Positions 50,749 to 59,749 of a stretch of DNA of 64,000 bases are shown piece by piece. Position 1 is the stretch's first letter. Every line of letters starts with the position of its first letter. The notes under the pieces were generated by a model. The model did no database searches and was not told where the DNA came from. It saw nothing but the letters and a program-made list of their open reading frames with translations. Position numbers and translations under genes: made by a program. Source of the stretch: Hymenobacter psychrotolerans DSM 18569 (GTDB taxonomy: Bacteria; Bacteroidota; Bacteroidia; Cytophagales; Hymenobacteraceae); NCBI RefSeq assembly GCF_900142395.1, contig NZ_FRAS01000011.1:62001-126000 (forward strand), written 5' to 3'.

Positions 50749-52284
50749 CTAGTGCTTGAAGTGGCGCACGCCGGTCAGGACCATGGCCATATTCAGGCGG
50801 TTGCAGGCGTCGATGGAGTCCTGGTCTTTGATGGAGCCGCCGGGCTGCACCACCGCCCGAATACCGGCTTCACCCGCAATTTCCACGCAGTCGGGGAAGG
50901 GGAAGAAAGCATCGGAAGCCATGACAGCGCCCTGCAGGTCGAAGCCGAAGCTGCGGGCCTTCTCGATGGCCTGGCGCAGGGCATCTACGCGGGAGGTTTG
51001 GCCCACGCCGGACGCCAGCAGTTGCCCGGCCCGCGCCAGCACGATGGTGTTGCTCTTGGTGTGCTTGCAAACCTTCAGGGCAAACTCCAGCGCCGCCACC
51101 TCGTCCGCCGTTGGCACCGACTCCGTGACGGGGCGGAACTCGGCGGCGCCTTCCACTACTTTGTCAAAATCTTGCTCAATCACGCCGTTGAGCAGCGTTT
51201 TCACCTGCTTAGCGGGGAAAGCCACCGGCTTCTGCCGCAGCAGAATGCGGTTTTTCTTGCTTTGCAGGATGGGCAAGGCCTCCGCTGCAAACTCCGGCGC
51301 AATCAGCACCTCAAAAAACAGCTTGTTCAGTTCCTCAGCCGTGGCCGCATCTACCGGCTTATTCACGATAATCACGCCGCCAAACGCCGAAACCGGGTCG
51401 CAGGCCAGCGCGTTGAGGTAGGCGGTTTGCAGCGTATCGGCCTGGGCCACGCCGCAGGCGTTGGTGTGCTTGAGGATGGCGCAGGCGGCAGGGCCGGTGG
51501 CATCAAACTCCTGCATGAGCAGCACGGCAGCGTCCACATCCACAAGGTTGTTGTAGCTGAGTTGCTTGCCGTGAAGCTGGTCGAAAAGGGCGTTCAGGTC
51601 GCCGTAGAAGGTGCCGGCCTGGTGGGGGTTTTCGCCGTAGCGCAGGGCCGTGGCGGGTTTCTGACTCACTTTCAGGACCGCGCCGCTCAGCTCGGTGCCC
51701 TGGGCCATGTACTGGAAAATCTGGGTGTCGTAGTGCGATGTTACCTCGAAGGCAGCAGCGGCGTAGTGGCGGCGGTCTTCCAGGTCGGTGGCGCAGTTTT
51801 TCTGGGTCAGCAGCTCCGTAACGGCCGCGTACTGGTCGCGGCTGCTTACTACCAGCACGTCGCGGAAGTTTTTGGCGGCGGCGCGCAGCAGCGAAATGCC
51901 CCCAATGTCAATCTTCTCGATGACGTCCTGCTCGGCCGCGCCGGACGCCACGGTTTCCTCGAACGGGTACAGATCCACGATTACCAGGTCGATAGGCGGA
52001 ATCTGGTGCTGCCCGGCTTCGGCCTGGTCGCCGGCTTCGTGGCGGCGCTGCAGAATGCCGCCAAACACCTTCGGATGCAGGGTTTTTACGCGGCCGCCAA
52101 ATACTTCCGGGAAGCCCGTCAGGCTCTCTACGGCCGTTACTTCGGCGCCCTGCTCTTCTATAAACTGCTGCGTCCCGCCTGTGGAGTAGATGGTCACACC
52201 GTGCGCTTTCAACAAGGCCACCAGCGGTTCGAGGCGGTCTTTATAATAGACGGAAACAAGAGCGGAGCGAATGGGCTGCGACAT
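50749..52284 (-). CDS. purH: Bifunctional AICAR formyltransferase / IMP cyclohydrolase
   Basis: Performs the last two steps of de novo purine synthesis. From ATG 52284 it has 511 residues, the normal length. The N-terminal cyclohydrolase (MGS-like) domain contains ALVSVYYKDRLEPLVALL, STGGTQQFIEEQG and GGRVKTLHPKVFGGIL. The C-terminal transformylase contains LRYGENPHQAGTFYGD, KHTNACGVAQAD, SAFGGVIIVNKPVD, and DAFFPFPDCVEIAGEAGIRAVVQPGGSIKDQ (in two stretches). A longer frame to 52392 is rejected for lack of family similarity. Divergent from the ACAD cassette. Confidence 0.96.
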   Translation of the reverse strand: MSQPIRSALVSVYYKDRLEPLVALLKAHGVTIYSTGGTQQFIEEQGAEVTAVESLTGFPEVFGGRVKTLHPKVFGGILQRRHEAGDQAEAGQHQIPPIDLVIVDLYPFEETVASGAAEQDVIEKIDIGGISLLRAAAKNFRDVLVVSSRDQYAAVTELLTQKNCATDLEDRRHYAAAAFEVTSHYDTQIFQYMAQGTELSGAVLKVSQKPATALRYGENPHQAGTFYGDLNALFDQLHGKQLSYNNLVDVDAAVLLMQEFDATGPAACAILKHTNACGVAQADTLQTAYLNALACDPVSAFGGVIIVNKPVDAATAEELNKLFFEVLIAPEFAAEALPILQSKKNRILLRQKPVAFPAKQVKTLLNGVIEQDFDKVVEGAAEFRPVTESVPTADEVAALEFALKVCKHTKSNTIVLARAGQLLASGVGQTSRVDALRQAIEKARSFGFDLQGAVMASDAFFPFPDCVEIAGEAGIRAVVQPGGSIKDQDSIDACNRLNMAMVLTGVRHFKH

Positions 52285-52425
52285 GGCGGCAAGGGTTAGT
52301 GAGAGTGTGAAATGCGTCACGAAGGTAGGGCGGCGGCCAGTACCGGCGGGCCCCGGCCGCAAAAAATAGGCGGCACAACCCCCGGCCCGCAAATACAGTT
52401 CTATAGTAGCTCACGTGCCCTATCT

Positions 52426-53619
52426 ATGTCCGCCGCCTTTTCCTCCGATCCTGCTATTGCCCCTGTTTCGGCCATACCAGACCCTGTTTCCTCCACTATT
52501 CGCCCTTCGGTGCCTGAAGCTGCCGCCGCCCTGGCCCCGCGCCTGCTGGCGCAGGCGCCGCACTCCGACCACGAAGGCGGCTTTCCGGTGCAGGAGTTCA
52601 ACTGGCTGCGGGAAGCGGGCCTACTGAAAGCACCCCTGCCCGCAGCCAGCGGCGGCGCCGGCCTGGCCGACTCACCGCACACTTTTGCGCTGCTGCATAC
52701 GCTCAAGCATATCGGGCGCGGCAATCTGGCCGTGGGGCGCGTGTTCGAAGGGCACGCCAATGCGCTGCAGCTGATGCAGCGTTTCGGGAAGCCCGCGCAG
52801 GTGCGCCGCTGGGCCGCCGATGCGCAGGCCGGGCACCTGTTTGGGGTCTGGAACACCGAGGCGCAGGATGGCGTGAAGTTGGAGCCGCTGCCGGATGGGC
52901 GCTACCGCCTGCAGGGCAGCAAAACTTTCGCCTCGGGCGCGGGCCATGTCACGCGGCCTCTGCTGACGGCGGCCCTGCCCGATGGCGGCTGGCAAATGCT
53001 GATTCTGCCCGCCGATGTGCAGCAGCCCGTACTGGATACCAGCTTTTGGCGGCCACTGGGCATGCGGGCTTCAGCCAGCTTCCGGGCCGACTTTTCGGGC
53101 CTGGAAATCGGGTCCGAAGACTTGCTGGGCCAGCCCGGCGACTATTACCGGCAGCCGTGGTTTAGCGGTGGCGCTATCCGGTTTGCGGCCGTGCAGCTGG
53201 GCGGCGCGGAGGCCGTTTTCGACGAAACCCGGTACTTTCTGCAGCGAATCGGCCGCACCGACGACCCCTACCAGCGCCAGCGTCTCGGCGAAATGGCCCT
53301 CCTGATTGAAAACGGCAACCTCTGGTTGCGCGGGGCCGCCGACCATGCCGTACGCCCCACCGCCGAAACCCAGCCGGAAGCCACCGTAGCCTACGCCAAC
53401 ATGGTCCGGACGGCCGTGGAGGATATCTGCCTGCGGGTGCTGCAGCTGGCCGAACGGTGCGTAGGCGCGCGCGGGCTGCTTCGGCCCGAGCCGTTTGAGC
53501 GGCTGCACCGCGACCTGACGCACTATCTCCGCCAGCCCGCCCCCGATGCCGCCCAAGCCGATGCCGGCCGGTTTGCGCTGGCTCACTCCATCCCCGCCTA
53601 CCGCCTCTGGCATGTCTGA
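52426..53619 (+). CDS. Acyl-CoA dehydrogenase-family protein (cassette gene 1)
   Basis: A 397-residue flavoprotein of the ACAD fold. It has an N-terminal helical domain (about 35-150; PHSDHEGGFPVQEFNWLREAGL), a middle beta domain (YRLQGSKTFASGAGHV, about 165-180) and a C-terminal helical domain ending AERCVGARGLLRPEPFERLHRDL and YLRQPAPDAA. The usual catalytic Glu position of fatty-acid-degrading enzymes is not obvious, so it may act on an unusual acyl carrier or as a hydroxylase-like relative. It overlaps the PIG-L gene by 8 bases and forms a cassette with PIG-L, a methyltransferase and GT2. Confidence 0.9.
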   Translation: MSAAFSSDPAIAPVSAIPDPVSSTIRPSVPEAAAALAPRLLAQAPHSDHEGGFPVQEFNWLREAGLLKAPLPAASGGAGLADSPHTFALLHTLKHIGRGNLAVGRVFEGHANALQLMQRFGKPAQVRRWAADAQAGHLFGVWNTEAQDGVKLEPLPDGRYRLQGSKTFASGAGHVTRPLLTAALPDGGWQMLILPADVQQPVLDTSFWRPLGMRASASFRADFSGLEIGSEDLLGQPGDYYRQPWFSGGAIRFAAVQLGGAEAVFDETRYFLQRIGRTDDPYQRQRLGEMALLIENGNLWLRGAADHAVRPTAETQPEATVAYANMVRTAVEDICLRVLQLAERCVGARGLLRPEPFERLHRDLTHYLRQPAPDAAQADAGRFALAHSIPAYRLWHV

Positions 53620-54358
53620 GCTTCCCTTCTTCGAGTTTAACTCGCTGCCTCTGCGCCCGCCGGAGTATGCCGCCACGCTGGGCCCTACGGTTGTAATTGC
53701 GCCGCATCCCGACGACGAAAGCCTGGGCTGCGGGGGCTTGCTGGCACTTTTGGCGCAGGCCGGGCAGCCAGTGTGGTGCGTCCTGGTCAGCGACGGAACC
53801 ATGTCGCACCCGAACTCGGTGAAATTCGCGGCTCCGGCCCGGCGGGCGCTGCGAGAGCAAGAGTTGCGGACGGCCCTGCAGGAGCTGGGCTGCTCTTCTG
53901 ATGCGCTGCTGCCCCTGAATTTGCCGGATGGCTCGGTGCCCTCCCCCGATACCGAGGCTGGGGCCGAAGCCGTGGCGCGGCTGGTGGCTTTCCTGCGGCA
54001 GACGCAGCCCCACACGGTGCTGTGCCCCTGGCGCCGCGACCCGCACCCCGACCACCGCGCCACCAGCCTGCTCGTGCAGGCTGCTCTGGCTCAGCTGTCC
54101 ACTCCGCCTCGCCTATTGGAGTACGTGGTATGGGCCTGGCAGCGCGCCGCACCCTCCGATTTGCCGCAGCCTGATGAGGCCATTGGCTGGCGCCTTGAAG
54201 TGCAGCCGGTGCTTGCCCGGAAACAGCGGGCTATTGCGGCGCACCGCTCGCAGTTGGCGCCCAGCATCATTGATGATGATCCGGCTGGGTTCACGCTTTC
54301 GGCGGAAATGCTGGCACACTTCGAGCAGCCGTTTGAAGTCTATCTGGAGGCTCGCTGA
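53612..54358 (+). CDS. PIG-L-family deacetylase (cassette gene 2)
   Basis: Zinc-dependent N-deacetylase of the LmbE/PIG-L fold, 248 residues. The metal-binding motif is IAPHPDDESLGCGG (His32, Asp34, Asp35), with a second site PWRRDPHPDHRAT near 150-162. Relatives deacetylate N-acetylglucosaminyl lipids and small thiol precursors, so a GlcNAc-containing substrate is plausible. Start ATG 53612 lies inside the end of the acyl-CoA dehydrogenase gene (8-base overlap), implying coupled expression. The methyltransferase follows 43 bases later. Confidence 0.92.
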   Translation: MSELPFFEFNSLPLRPPEYAATLGPTVVIAPHPDDESLGCGGLLALLAQAGQPVWCVLVSDGTMSHPNSVKFAAPARRALREQELRTALQELGCSSDALLPLNLPDGSVPSPDTEAGAEAVARLVAFLRQTQPHTVLCPWRRDPHPDHRATSLLVQAALAQLSTPPRLLEYVVWAWQRAAPSDLPQPDEAIGWRLEVQPVLARKQRAIAAHRSQLAPSIIDDDPAGFTLSAEMLAHFEQPFEVYLEAR

Positions 54359-54401
54359 GCCTGGTTCTTTTCTTCGTTATCTGCTTTAGCTGCTTATTCT
54401 G

Positions 54402-55001
54402 ATGAACCCCAACCAACCGCATACGCTGCCACCTACCTACTTCGATGAGGTGTACCGCGCCAATACCGACCCCTGGAACTTCGAAACCAGCCCCTACGAG
54501 CAGACCAAGTACGCCGATACCGTTTCGGCCCTGCGGACGGAGCCATATGCCAGCGGGTTTGAAGTTGGTTGCTCGCTGGGTGTGCTCACGCAACTGCTGG
54601 CCCCCAAATGCCGGCAGCTGCTGGCTATAGATGTGGCCGAAGCACCTTTGGTACGGGCCCGGCAGCGCTGCGCGCATCTTCCTCAGGTAGAGTTTCAGCG
54701 GATGACGCTGCCCGAAGAGTTTCCCACAGACCGTTGCTTCGACCTGGTGGTGCTGTCGGAAGTCGGGTACTACTGGGCCATGCCTGATTTGCAGCAAACC
54801 TCGGCCAAGCTGCTGGAGGCCCTGCTTCCGGGCGGGCATCTGCTGCTGGTACACTGGACCCCGGCCGTACACGACTATCCGCTGACCGGCGACGAAGTGC
54901 ACGACTTTTTCCTGAGCCATACTGCGGAGGCTGGTCCTTTACGGCACGTGCATGGCCACCGGGCGCCGCAGTACCGGCTCGATCTGCTGGCCCGCCGCTA
55001 A
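54402..55001 (+). CDS. NodS-like SAM-dependent methyltransferase (cassette gene 3)
   Basis: A 199-residue class I methyltransferase. Early residues DEVYRANTDPWNFETSPYEQ resemble the NodS/NoeI-type start. The SAM-binding motif is FEVGCSLGVLTQLLAPKC (about 52-69), with a following acidic residue in LLAIDVAEAPLV, and a late motif ALLPGGHLLLVHWTPAVHD. NodS N-methylates the deacetylated glucosamine of rhizobial Nod factors, which makes its place after a deacetylase suggestive. It converges on and overlaps the glycosyltransferase gene by 63 bases. Confidence 0.88.
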   Translation: MNPNQPHTLPPTYFDEVYRANTDPWNFETSPYEQTKYADTVSALRTEPYASGFEVGCSLGVLTQLLAPKCRQLLAIDVAEAPLVRARQRCAHLPQVEFQRMTLPEEFPTDRCFDLVVLSEVGYYWAMPDLQQTSAKLLEALLPGGHLLLVHWTPAVHDYPLTGDEVHDFFLSHTAEAGPLRHVHGHRAPQYRLDLLARR

Positions 55002-56201
55002 GGCAACTCCAGAAACTGCAGCATCCTTCTCGTAGCGCGCCACCAGCTGCCGAAGCTCCAGAATAGCCTGGGGCAAGGGCACTAAGCGGTGCCGGCGCCA
55101 TCGGGCCCGGTGTTGCTGCACCCACTCCCACAGCACTCCAAACGAAGCCGAAGCCAATAGTTGCTGCGCCAGAGCGCCAGCGGGCACGCTCAGCGTAGCG
55201 GCCAGCTGCACGCATAGCGGAGGGCGCCCGGCGCGCTGCTGTGCCTGGTTCCAGAGCTGCCGAAGCTGCTGCCGCCCCTGCCATTCGGCCACCAGGCTCA
55301 GCCCGTTTTCCACTACCGGGTCGCGGTGCTGCCGGGCCAGCTTGTCCCATTCTCGCAGCTGCCACGATAGCCCCACTTCCACCCGCCCCTCGCGCCGCGC
55401 CGACGTCACGACCCGGACTTTGGGGCTGTGGCGCACCTGCAGGTCGTGGCGGCGCAGGGCCTGGCACAGGGCTTCATCTTCCAGAAAAGGCACTACCGGC
55501 AAGCCGCCCACCCGCCGGTACGCCGCCGCCGTAATGCCCAGACTGGCCCCAAAATGCTGATGATGGCGAGGCCAGGGGTCAGCGGGGTCAGGGTCGAGGA
55601 GCGCCTCCAGCCGCGCCCGGAGCAGGCGGTAGTGCGCGTCGCGCAGGTGCGTGCGCCGCACCGTGCCTCCGTGCGGGGCGGCCGCCTCCGGCAATATCCG
55701 GCCGCCCACGGCATCGGCACCAGCCGCAAACTCGTGTTGCATAGCCGCCAGCCACGTAGGCGCCACGCGCGTGTCGGCATCGGTGCTGGCAATGATGCCT
55801 GCGGGGCCAGCCGTGAGCTCCAGGCGGCGGCAGGCCTCATCCATCAGCAGGCACCGGGCCCGGCCCACGTGTGCCTCGGCAGCAAGAAGTGTGGTTTCTG
55901 CCACGTAGAGGGCCAGCGCCGGATACTGACGACCGAATGCCCGAACGACAGCAGCCGTCTGGTCGCGGCAGTTATTGGCCAGCACCAGAATTTCGTAGCA
56001 GCTGAAAGGCAGTGGCTCCCCCTGCAGATCAAGCTGCGTAGCCAGAGCGGCCAGCGTGGCGGGCAGGTTGGCCGCCTCGTCTTTCGCCGGAATGATAACA
56101 CTGATTTTCAGGCCGGCAGCAGGCGGCGGCAAGTGCTGCCACAACCCGGCCGGGGCCGTTGCGGCCGGGCCGGCGGTTGTCTGGCTGGTAAACAAGCACA
56201 T
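54939..56201 (-). CDS. Family 2 glycosyltransferase (cassette gene 4)
   Basis: A 420-residue cytoplasmic GT-A glycosyltransferase. The N-terminal start of the fold is KISVIIPAKDEAANLPATL (about 32-50), and the DxD metal site appears in IIASTDADTRVAP (about 137-149). The acceptor part has FLEDEALCQALRRHDLQVRH near 240-259 (ED motif). The C-terminal ~130 residues are helical and arginine/glutamine-rich, without a membrane helix. Its 3' end overlaps the 3' end of the methyltransferase gene by 63 bases on the opposite strand, which is rare and suggests a long-fixed arrangement. Confidence 0.9.
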   Translation of the reverse strand: MCLFTSQTTAGPAATAPAGLWQHLPPPAAGLKISVIIPAKDEAANLPATLAALATQLDLQGEPLPFSCYEILVLANNCRDQTAAVVRAFGRQYPALALYVAETTLLAAEAHVGRARCLLMDEACRRLELTAGPAGIIASTDADTRVAPTWLAAMQHEFAAGADAVGGRILPEAAAPHGGTVRRTHLRDAHYRLLRARLEALLDPDPADPWPRHHQHFGASLGITAAAYRRVGGLPVVPFLEDEALCQALRRHDLQVRHSPKVRVVTSARREGRVEVGLSWQLREWDKLARQHRDPVVENGLSLVAEWQGRQQLRQLWNQAQQRAGRPPLCVQLAATLSVPAGALAQQLLASASFGVLWEWVQQHRARWRRHRLVPLPQAILELRQLVARYEKDAAVSGVALAAGQQIEPVLRRPVAMHVP

Positions 56202-56317
56202 CGAAACAGGATGAGTTAGGGATTTTGCTTCTACGCGAACAACTCAGGAGAAGATAAGCCCCGGCAGGCTCAGAAGCACCTTTTTACTTGGCTGCGGCAA
56301 GCCCGACTGTAGTACTA

Positions 56318-56360
56318 CAACGCAACGTGCCGCCCGGGCTTCGGGCGGCACGTTGCGTTG
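56318..56360 (-). terminator. Hairpin downstream of the Omp85-like gene
   Basis: Perfect 19-bp arms at 56318-56336 and 56342-56360 with a 5-base loop (core CAACGCAACGTGCCGCC). It follows the gene at 56380 on the - strand. There is no strong T-run, so termination is only likely. Confidence 0.7.
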
Positions 56361-56379
56361 CGGCGGAACCGATACGCGG

Positions 56380-57606
56380 CTAAAACGCCTCGCCCACGGC
56401 GAAGATGATACCGGAGTTGCCGCCGGAACCTACCCCATAGTCGAGGCGGATGTTGAGCCGGTCGCGGCGGTTGAAGCGGAAACGGGCGCCCAGGCCACCG
56501 GCAAACTTGGTACCGTCGAAGGAATAGTCGGAGAGATTATAGCCCACCTGGCCCACACCCATAAAGGCCGCGACATCGAAGCGCCAGATGAGTTTCTGCC
56601 GGATTTCAGCCTGGAAAGTGCTGAACTGCCGGTCGCGGTAGCGGGCTTCGTAGATGCCGCGCATCAGGTAGGAGTTGTTGTAGAGCGAGCCGCCGAGCGT
56701 GGCGCCCATGCCGCCCAGTTCCCGGAACGGTACGTCGCCGGAGTGGTACTGGCCCAGAAACTGCATGGCCAGAATGGTGTTGTTGGAGCCGAACAGCGGG
56801 TTGAAGTGGCGGGCATCAACCTGGTAGCGCGTGAACTTGTAGTCGCTGCCCAGGCCGGAGCCGTTGAAGAGCATGTGCGCATCCACGAAGTTGCCGCGGT
56901 AAGTAGCCAGCACATTGTCGCGGCCGTCGTAGAGCAGGGCCGGGCCCACGCCCGAGCTAACGCCACCGGCCCGCTGTGCTTCGGGAATGGCGTAGTACGG
57001 GGCCGTATTGCCGTCCATGTCTTTGAGCTCCACGTCGCCGAGCTTGGTGAAGCGGTACCGCACGCCCGCAAACAGATTGGGCACCACGCGCACCAGCGCC
57101 TTCTCATCGAACACCCACAGCGGATACTGGATGTGCGACTCGATATCCTTGCTGGTGTTGTTGCCGATGCCGTAGTAGTTGAAGGCAAGGTCGTAATAGC
57201 TCAGCTCCCCGGAAAAATACAGCTTCTCACCCGGCGTGAAGATGTTGTGCGTGAGCTGAATGGTGGTTTGCTTTTCCTGCGAAAACCAGGCAATCAGGCG
57301 GGCGTTGGACTTGCGCACGGTGGTATCGGTGCCGAAGCGCCACACCGGCAGAATGGCGGCGCCTACCGCGAAGCCCGTTTCCTGCTGGTAAAACGCAATG
57401 GGCACCGGAATGAAGCTGGGCTTGTCGCTGGGCGCAAACCGCGACTTTTTGGGCGGGCTGGCATACGAAGGGGCGGGGGCGGTGGTGAGGCCGGGAGCCG
57501 GGGCTGCCACCGGAGTTACAGTGGTGGTATCGGCCGGGGTTGTAACCTGGGCCGAACCAGGCCGGGCCAGCATACACAGCGCCAGCGGCATGTAGAGAAA
57601 GCGCAT
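56380..57606 (-). CDS. BamA/TamA (Omp85)-family outer membrane protein
   Basis: A 408-residue outer membrane beta-barrel protein. Signal peptide at about 1-19 (ending SAQ), then a Pro/Thr-rich linker (about 25-55). The rest is alternating beta strands, with PIAFYQQETGFAVGAAI, the Omp85-typical RDNVLATYRGNFVDAH near 227-242, and a terminal strand ending VGEAF with a C-terminal aromatic. No POTRA domains are seen, so it is a barrel-only member, as in the surface-antigen D15-like family without POTRA. Specific function unknown. Confidence 0.85.
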   Translation of the reverse strand: MRFLYMPLALCMLARPGSAQVTTPADTTTVTPVAAPAPGLTTAPAPSYASPPKKSRFAPSDKPSFIPVPIAFYQQETGFAVGAAILPVWRFGTDTTVRKSNARLIAWFSQEKQTTIQLTHNIFTPGEKLYFSGELSYYDLAFNYYGIGNNTSKDIESHIQYPLWVFDEKALVRVVPNLFAGVRYRFTKLGDVELKDMDGNTAPYYAIPEAQRAGGVSSGVGPALLYDGRDNVLATYRGNFVDAHMLFNGSGLGSDYKFTRYQVDARHFNPLFGSNNTILAMQFLGQYHSGDVPFRELGGMGATLGGSLYNNSYLMRGIYEARYRDRQFSTFQAEIRQKLIWRFDVAAFMGVGQVGYNLSDYSFDGTKFAGGLGARFRFNRRDRLNIRLDYGVGSGGNSGIIFAVGEAF

Positions 57607-57708
57607 AAAGGGCTTCGATAAAAAGAAGGGGTGAAGAGGCTTGGCCGGCAGATAATAGTCGGCTTGCAGCCCTATGACACCCCTAACGAAGCAGAGCAGC
57701 CTACGGTT

Positions 57709-58647
57709 TTATATTGCCCCGGCCGCCAGCAGCATCGACAGCACCCCGGCCAGCATAATGCCTTTGCACCAGCGGCTCAGCTCCACAAAATGCCGGCGCC
57801 GGTCGGCACGCAGCAGCAGGCGCGCCAGCCACAGCAGCGGCATCAGCACCAGGGCCAGCAGCCACGCCGCCAAGGCCAGCATGTGGTGGGTGCCGGCGTG
57901 CCAGATGGCGCCGGCCACCAGGGCCAGCAGGCAGGCCAGGAAAACCGCCGCCACCCACTTTGTGCGCGCTACGCCCCACACAATAGGCAGCGTGCGGCAG
58001 TCGTGCTGGGCGTCGCCGCGCATGTCTTCCACATCCTTCACTATCTCGCGCACCACCGTCAGCAGAAAGGCCGCCAGCGCATACACCCACACGCTGCTCG
58101 TGCCGGTGCGCAGCTGCAGCTCCGGCAGCAGCACCAGCGCCGCCGTCAGGGTAGCAATACTGACATTGCCGACCAGCGCCACCCGCTTGAACCGAACCGA
58201 ATAGCCCCACAGCAGCAGCGCCGACCCCAGATTCACGAGGCCCAGCAACGGCGAGAGCAGCCCACTCAGCCCCACTCCCACCCCCGACAACAGCACATGC
58301 GCCAGCATGGCCCGCCGGCGGTTCACGACGCGGCCCACCACCAGCCGCCCCGGCCGGTTGATGGCATCAATCTTTATATCGTAGTAGTCGTTGATGATGT
58401 AGCCCGCCGCCGCTACGCACAGCGCGGCCAGCGCCAGCACCACAAACGGCCCGCTCAGCAGCGCGGCGGCCGGCTGCCCGGGCAGCAGCAGCCCGGCCCG
58501 CACCAGCACCAGGCACAGCAACATGATGAGCAGGTTGGGCAGGCGCACCAGCCGGGCAATCGGCAGCAGCGGAATTCCTTCTGCCGGGCCGGTCGGCTCC
58601 GAGGGCGGCAGAGCACCCGGCAGCGAGGAAGAGGCAGATGGCGACAT
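57709..58647 (-). CDS. UbiA-family prenyltransferase
   Basis: Integral membrane prenyltransferase of 312 residues with about nine helices. The two aspartate-rich motifs are present: NDYYDIKIDAINRP (about 90-103), which binds the isoprenoid diphosphate, and KDVEDMRGD (about 208-216). From composition it could be a geranylgeranylglycerol-phosphate synthase-like or a menaquinone-linked member; Bacteroidota members of this type are often annotated geranylgeranylglycerol-phosphate geranylgeranyltransferase. ATG 58647 is chosen; the longer frame to 58785 lacks family residues. Substrate not determined. Confidence 0.88.
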   Translation of the reverse strand: MSPSASSSLPGALPPSEPTGPAEGIPLLPIARLVRLPNLLIMLLCLVLVRAGLLLPGQPAAALLSGPFVVLALAALCVAAAGYIINDYYDIKIDAINRPGRLVVGRVVNRRRAMLAHVLLSGVGVGLSGLLSPLLGLVNLGSALLLWGYSVRFKRVALVGNVSIATLTAALVLLPELQLRTGTSSVWVYALAAFLLTVVREIVKDVEDMRGDAQHDCRTLPIVWGVARTKWVAAVFLACLLALVAGAIWHAGTHHMLALAAWLLALVLMPLLWLARLLLRADRRRHFVELSRWCKGIMLAGVLSMLLAAGAI

Positions 58648-58733
58648 ACGGCGGGCGCGACAGTGTGGAAATAACAAAACAATAACACCACAGCGTCCCA
58701 AGGGCGGGCGCTGCCTGTGCCTCCCTGCAAAGG

Positions 58734-58773
58734 TGCCAAAAAAGAAAGCTCCTCCCACAGGGGAGGAGCTTTC
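58734..58773 (-). terminator. Rho-independent terminator after the cold-shock gene
   Basis: 13-bp arms at 58744-58756 and 58761-58773 (GAAAGCTCCTCCC) with a 4-base loop. On the - strand the stem is followed by TTTCTTTTTTGG. It ends the csp transcript. Confidence 0.92.
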
Positions 58774-58802
58774 CGTTGTCATCAATCTTTTTCAGCCGAA
58801 GA

Positions 58803-58997
58803 CTATACTTTTTTTACGTTCACTGCATTCACGCCCTTACGGCCTTCCTGCGTCTCAAATTCCACACGGTCATTCTGTTGGACCTGCCCTCCGTTAAGAC
58901 CGGTAATGTGAACGAAGAAGTCTTCCTTCGTCACATCATCTGTAATGAAGCCGTAGCCCTTCGCCTCATTAAAGAATTTTACGGTTCCTGTTTTCAT
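58803..58997 (-). CDS. Cold-shock protein, CspA family
   Basis: A 64-residue single-stranded nucleic-acid-binding protein with one cold-shock domain. RNP1 (KGYGFITDD) and RNP2 (FFVHIT) motifs are visible at about 13-33, with aromatic residues positioned for base stacking. It starts MKTGTVKFFNEAKGYGF. It is monocistronic, with a terminator downstream. Likely acts as an RNA chaperone; whether it is cold-induced cannot be read. Confidence 0.95.
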   Translation of the reverse strand: MKTGTVKFFNEAKGYGFITDDVTKEDFFVHITGLNGGQVQQNDRVEFETQEGRKGVNAVNVKKV

Positions 58998-59118
58998 GAA
59001 AAAAGAAAATGATGAATGGATGAGGGGTAAATATAGAGGTTATTCGGAAAAGCGCAACCCCGGCCAAACCAGCCCGCAGGCGCCGGGCCGGCAGCCTGAT
59101 CAACTGAAAATCTGCAGT

Positions 59119-59622
59119 CTACCAGGTTTTCTGGGCCTTCATGACGGCCTCGATCAGCTCGCGCACGGCACCGTGCCCGCCGGGCAGCGACGACACGTAG
59201 GTGCTGACGGCCCGCACATCATCGGCGGCATCGGCGGGGCAGGCGGCCACGGCACAGCGGCGCATCACCTCCAGATCGGGCATGTCGTCGCCCATATAAG
59301 CAATATGCACCGGGTCGAGGCGGTAGGTGTTCACGTAGTTGTTGAAGATTTTCATCTTGTCATCCACGCCCAGGAACATGTCGCGCACATCCAGAGACTC
59401 CAGCCGCTTGCGCACGCCTTCTTCCTCGCGGCCCGAAATAACGGCCACCCGGTAGCCCTGCCGCAGCGCATGCCGGATAGCGTAGCCGTCGCGGATGTGG
59501 AAGGCCCGGGCCTGCTCACCGGAGTTGAAGGCCAGCAGCGTGCCATCGGTTAGTACGCCGTCTACGTCTAGTACAAAAGCCTTGATAACCGATAAATCGG
59601 GAGTAGTAGAAGAGTGGTCCAT
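59119..59622 (-). CDS. kdsC: KdsC-family HAD phosphatase
   Basis: Predicted 3-deoxy-D-manno-octulosonate 8-phosphate phosphatase, in lipopolysaccharide precursor synthesis. 167 residues without a cap domain. HAD motif I is FVLDVDGVLTDG (nucleophile Asp19, acid/base Asp21), motif II is VISGREEEG near 60, and motif IV is YMGDDMPDLEVM near 110-120. Length and motif spacing fit KdsC tetramers. It heads a same-strand group reading 61334 to 59119 with a DUF2520 protein, a ferredoxin and IscX, all on the - strand but with separate gaps. Confidence 0.9.
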   Translation of the reverse strand: MDHSSTTPDLSVIKAFVLDVDGVLTDGTLLAFNSGEQARAFHIRDGYAIRHALRQGYRVAVISGREEEGVRKRLESLDVRDMFLGVDDKMKIFNNYVNTYRLDPVHIAYMGDDMPDLEVMRRCAVAACPADAADDVRAVSTYVSSLPGGHGAVRELIEAVMKAQKTW

Positions 59623-59749
59623 TGGGCGGAGTGATAAATAGGCCGGCGCGGGTTACCACTGAAGCGCCGGGGCCAGTGCGGCCGGAAAACGGTTTCCGGA
59701 GCACGGGCGCCAGGCAGTTCCGGCAAGCGGCCAGTTGGCAGTTAGGCGC

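Noticed and set aside
50629..52299. 556-codon + strand frame opposite purH
   Set aside because: Antisense to purH; no recognisable domain.
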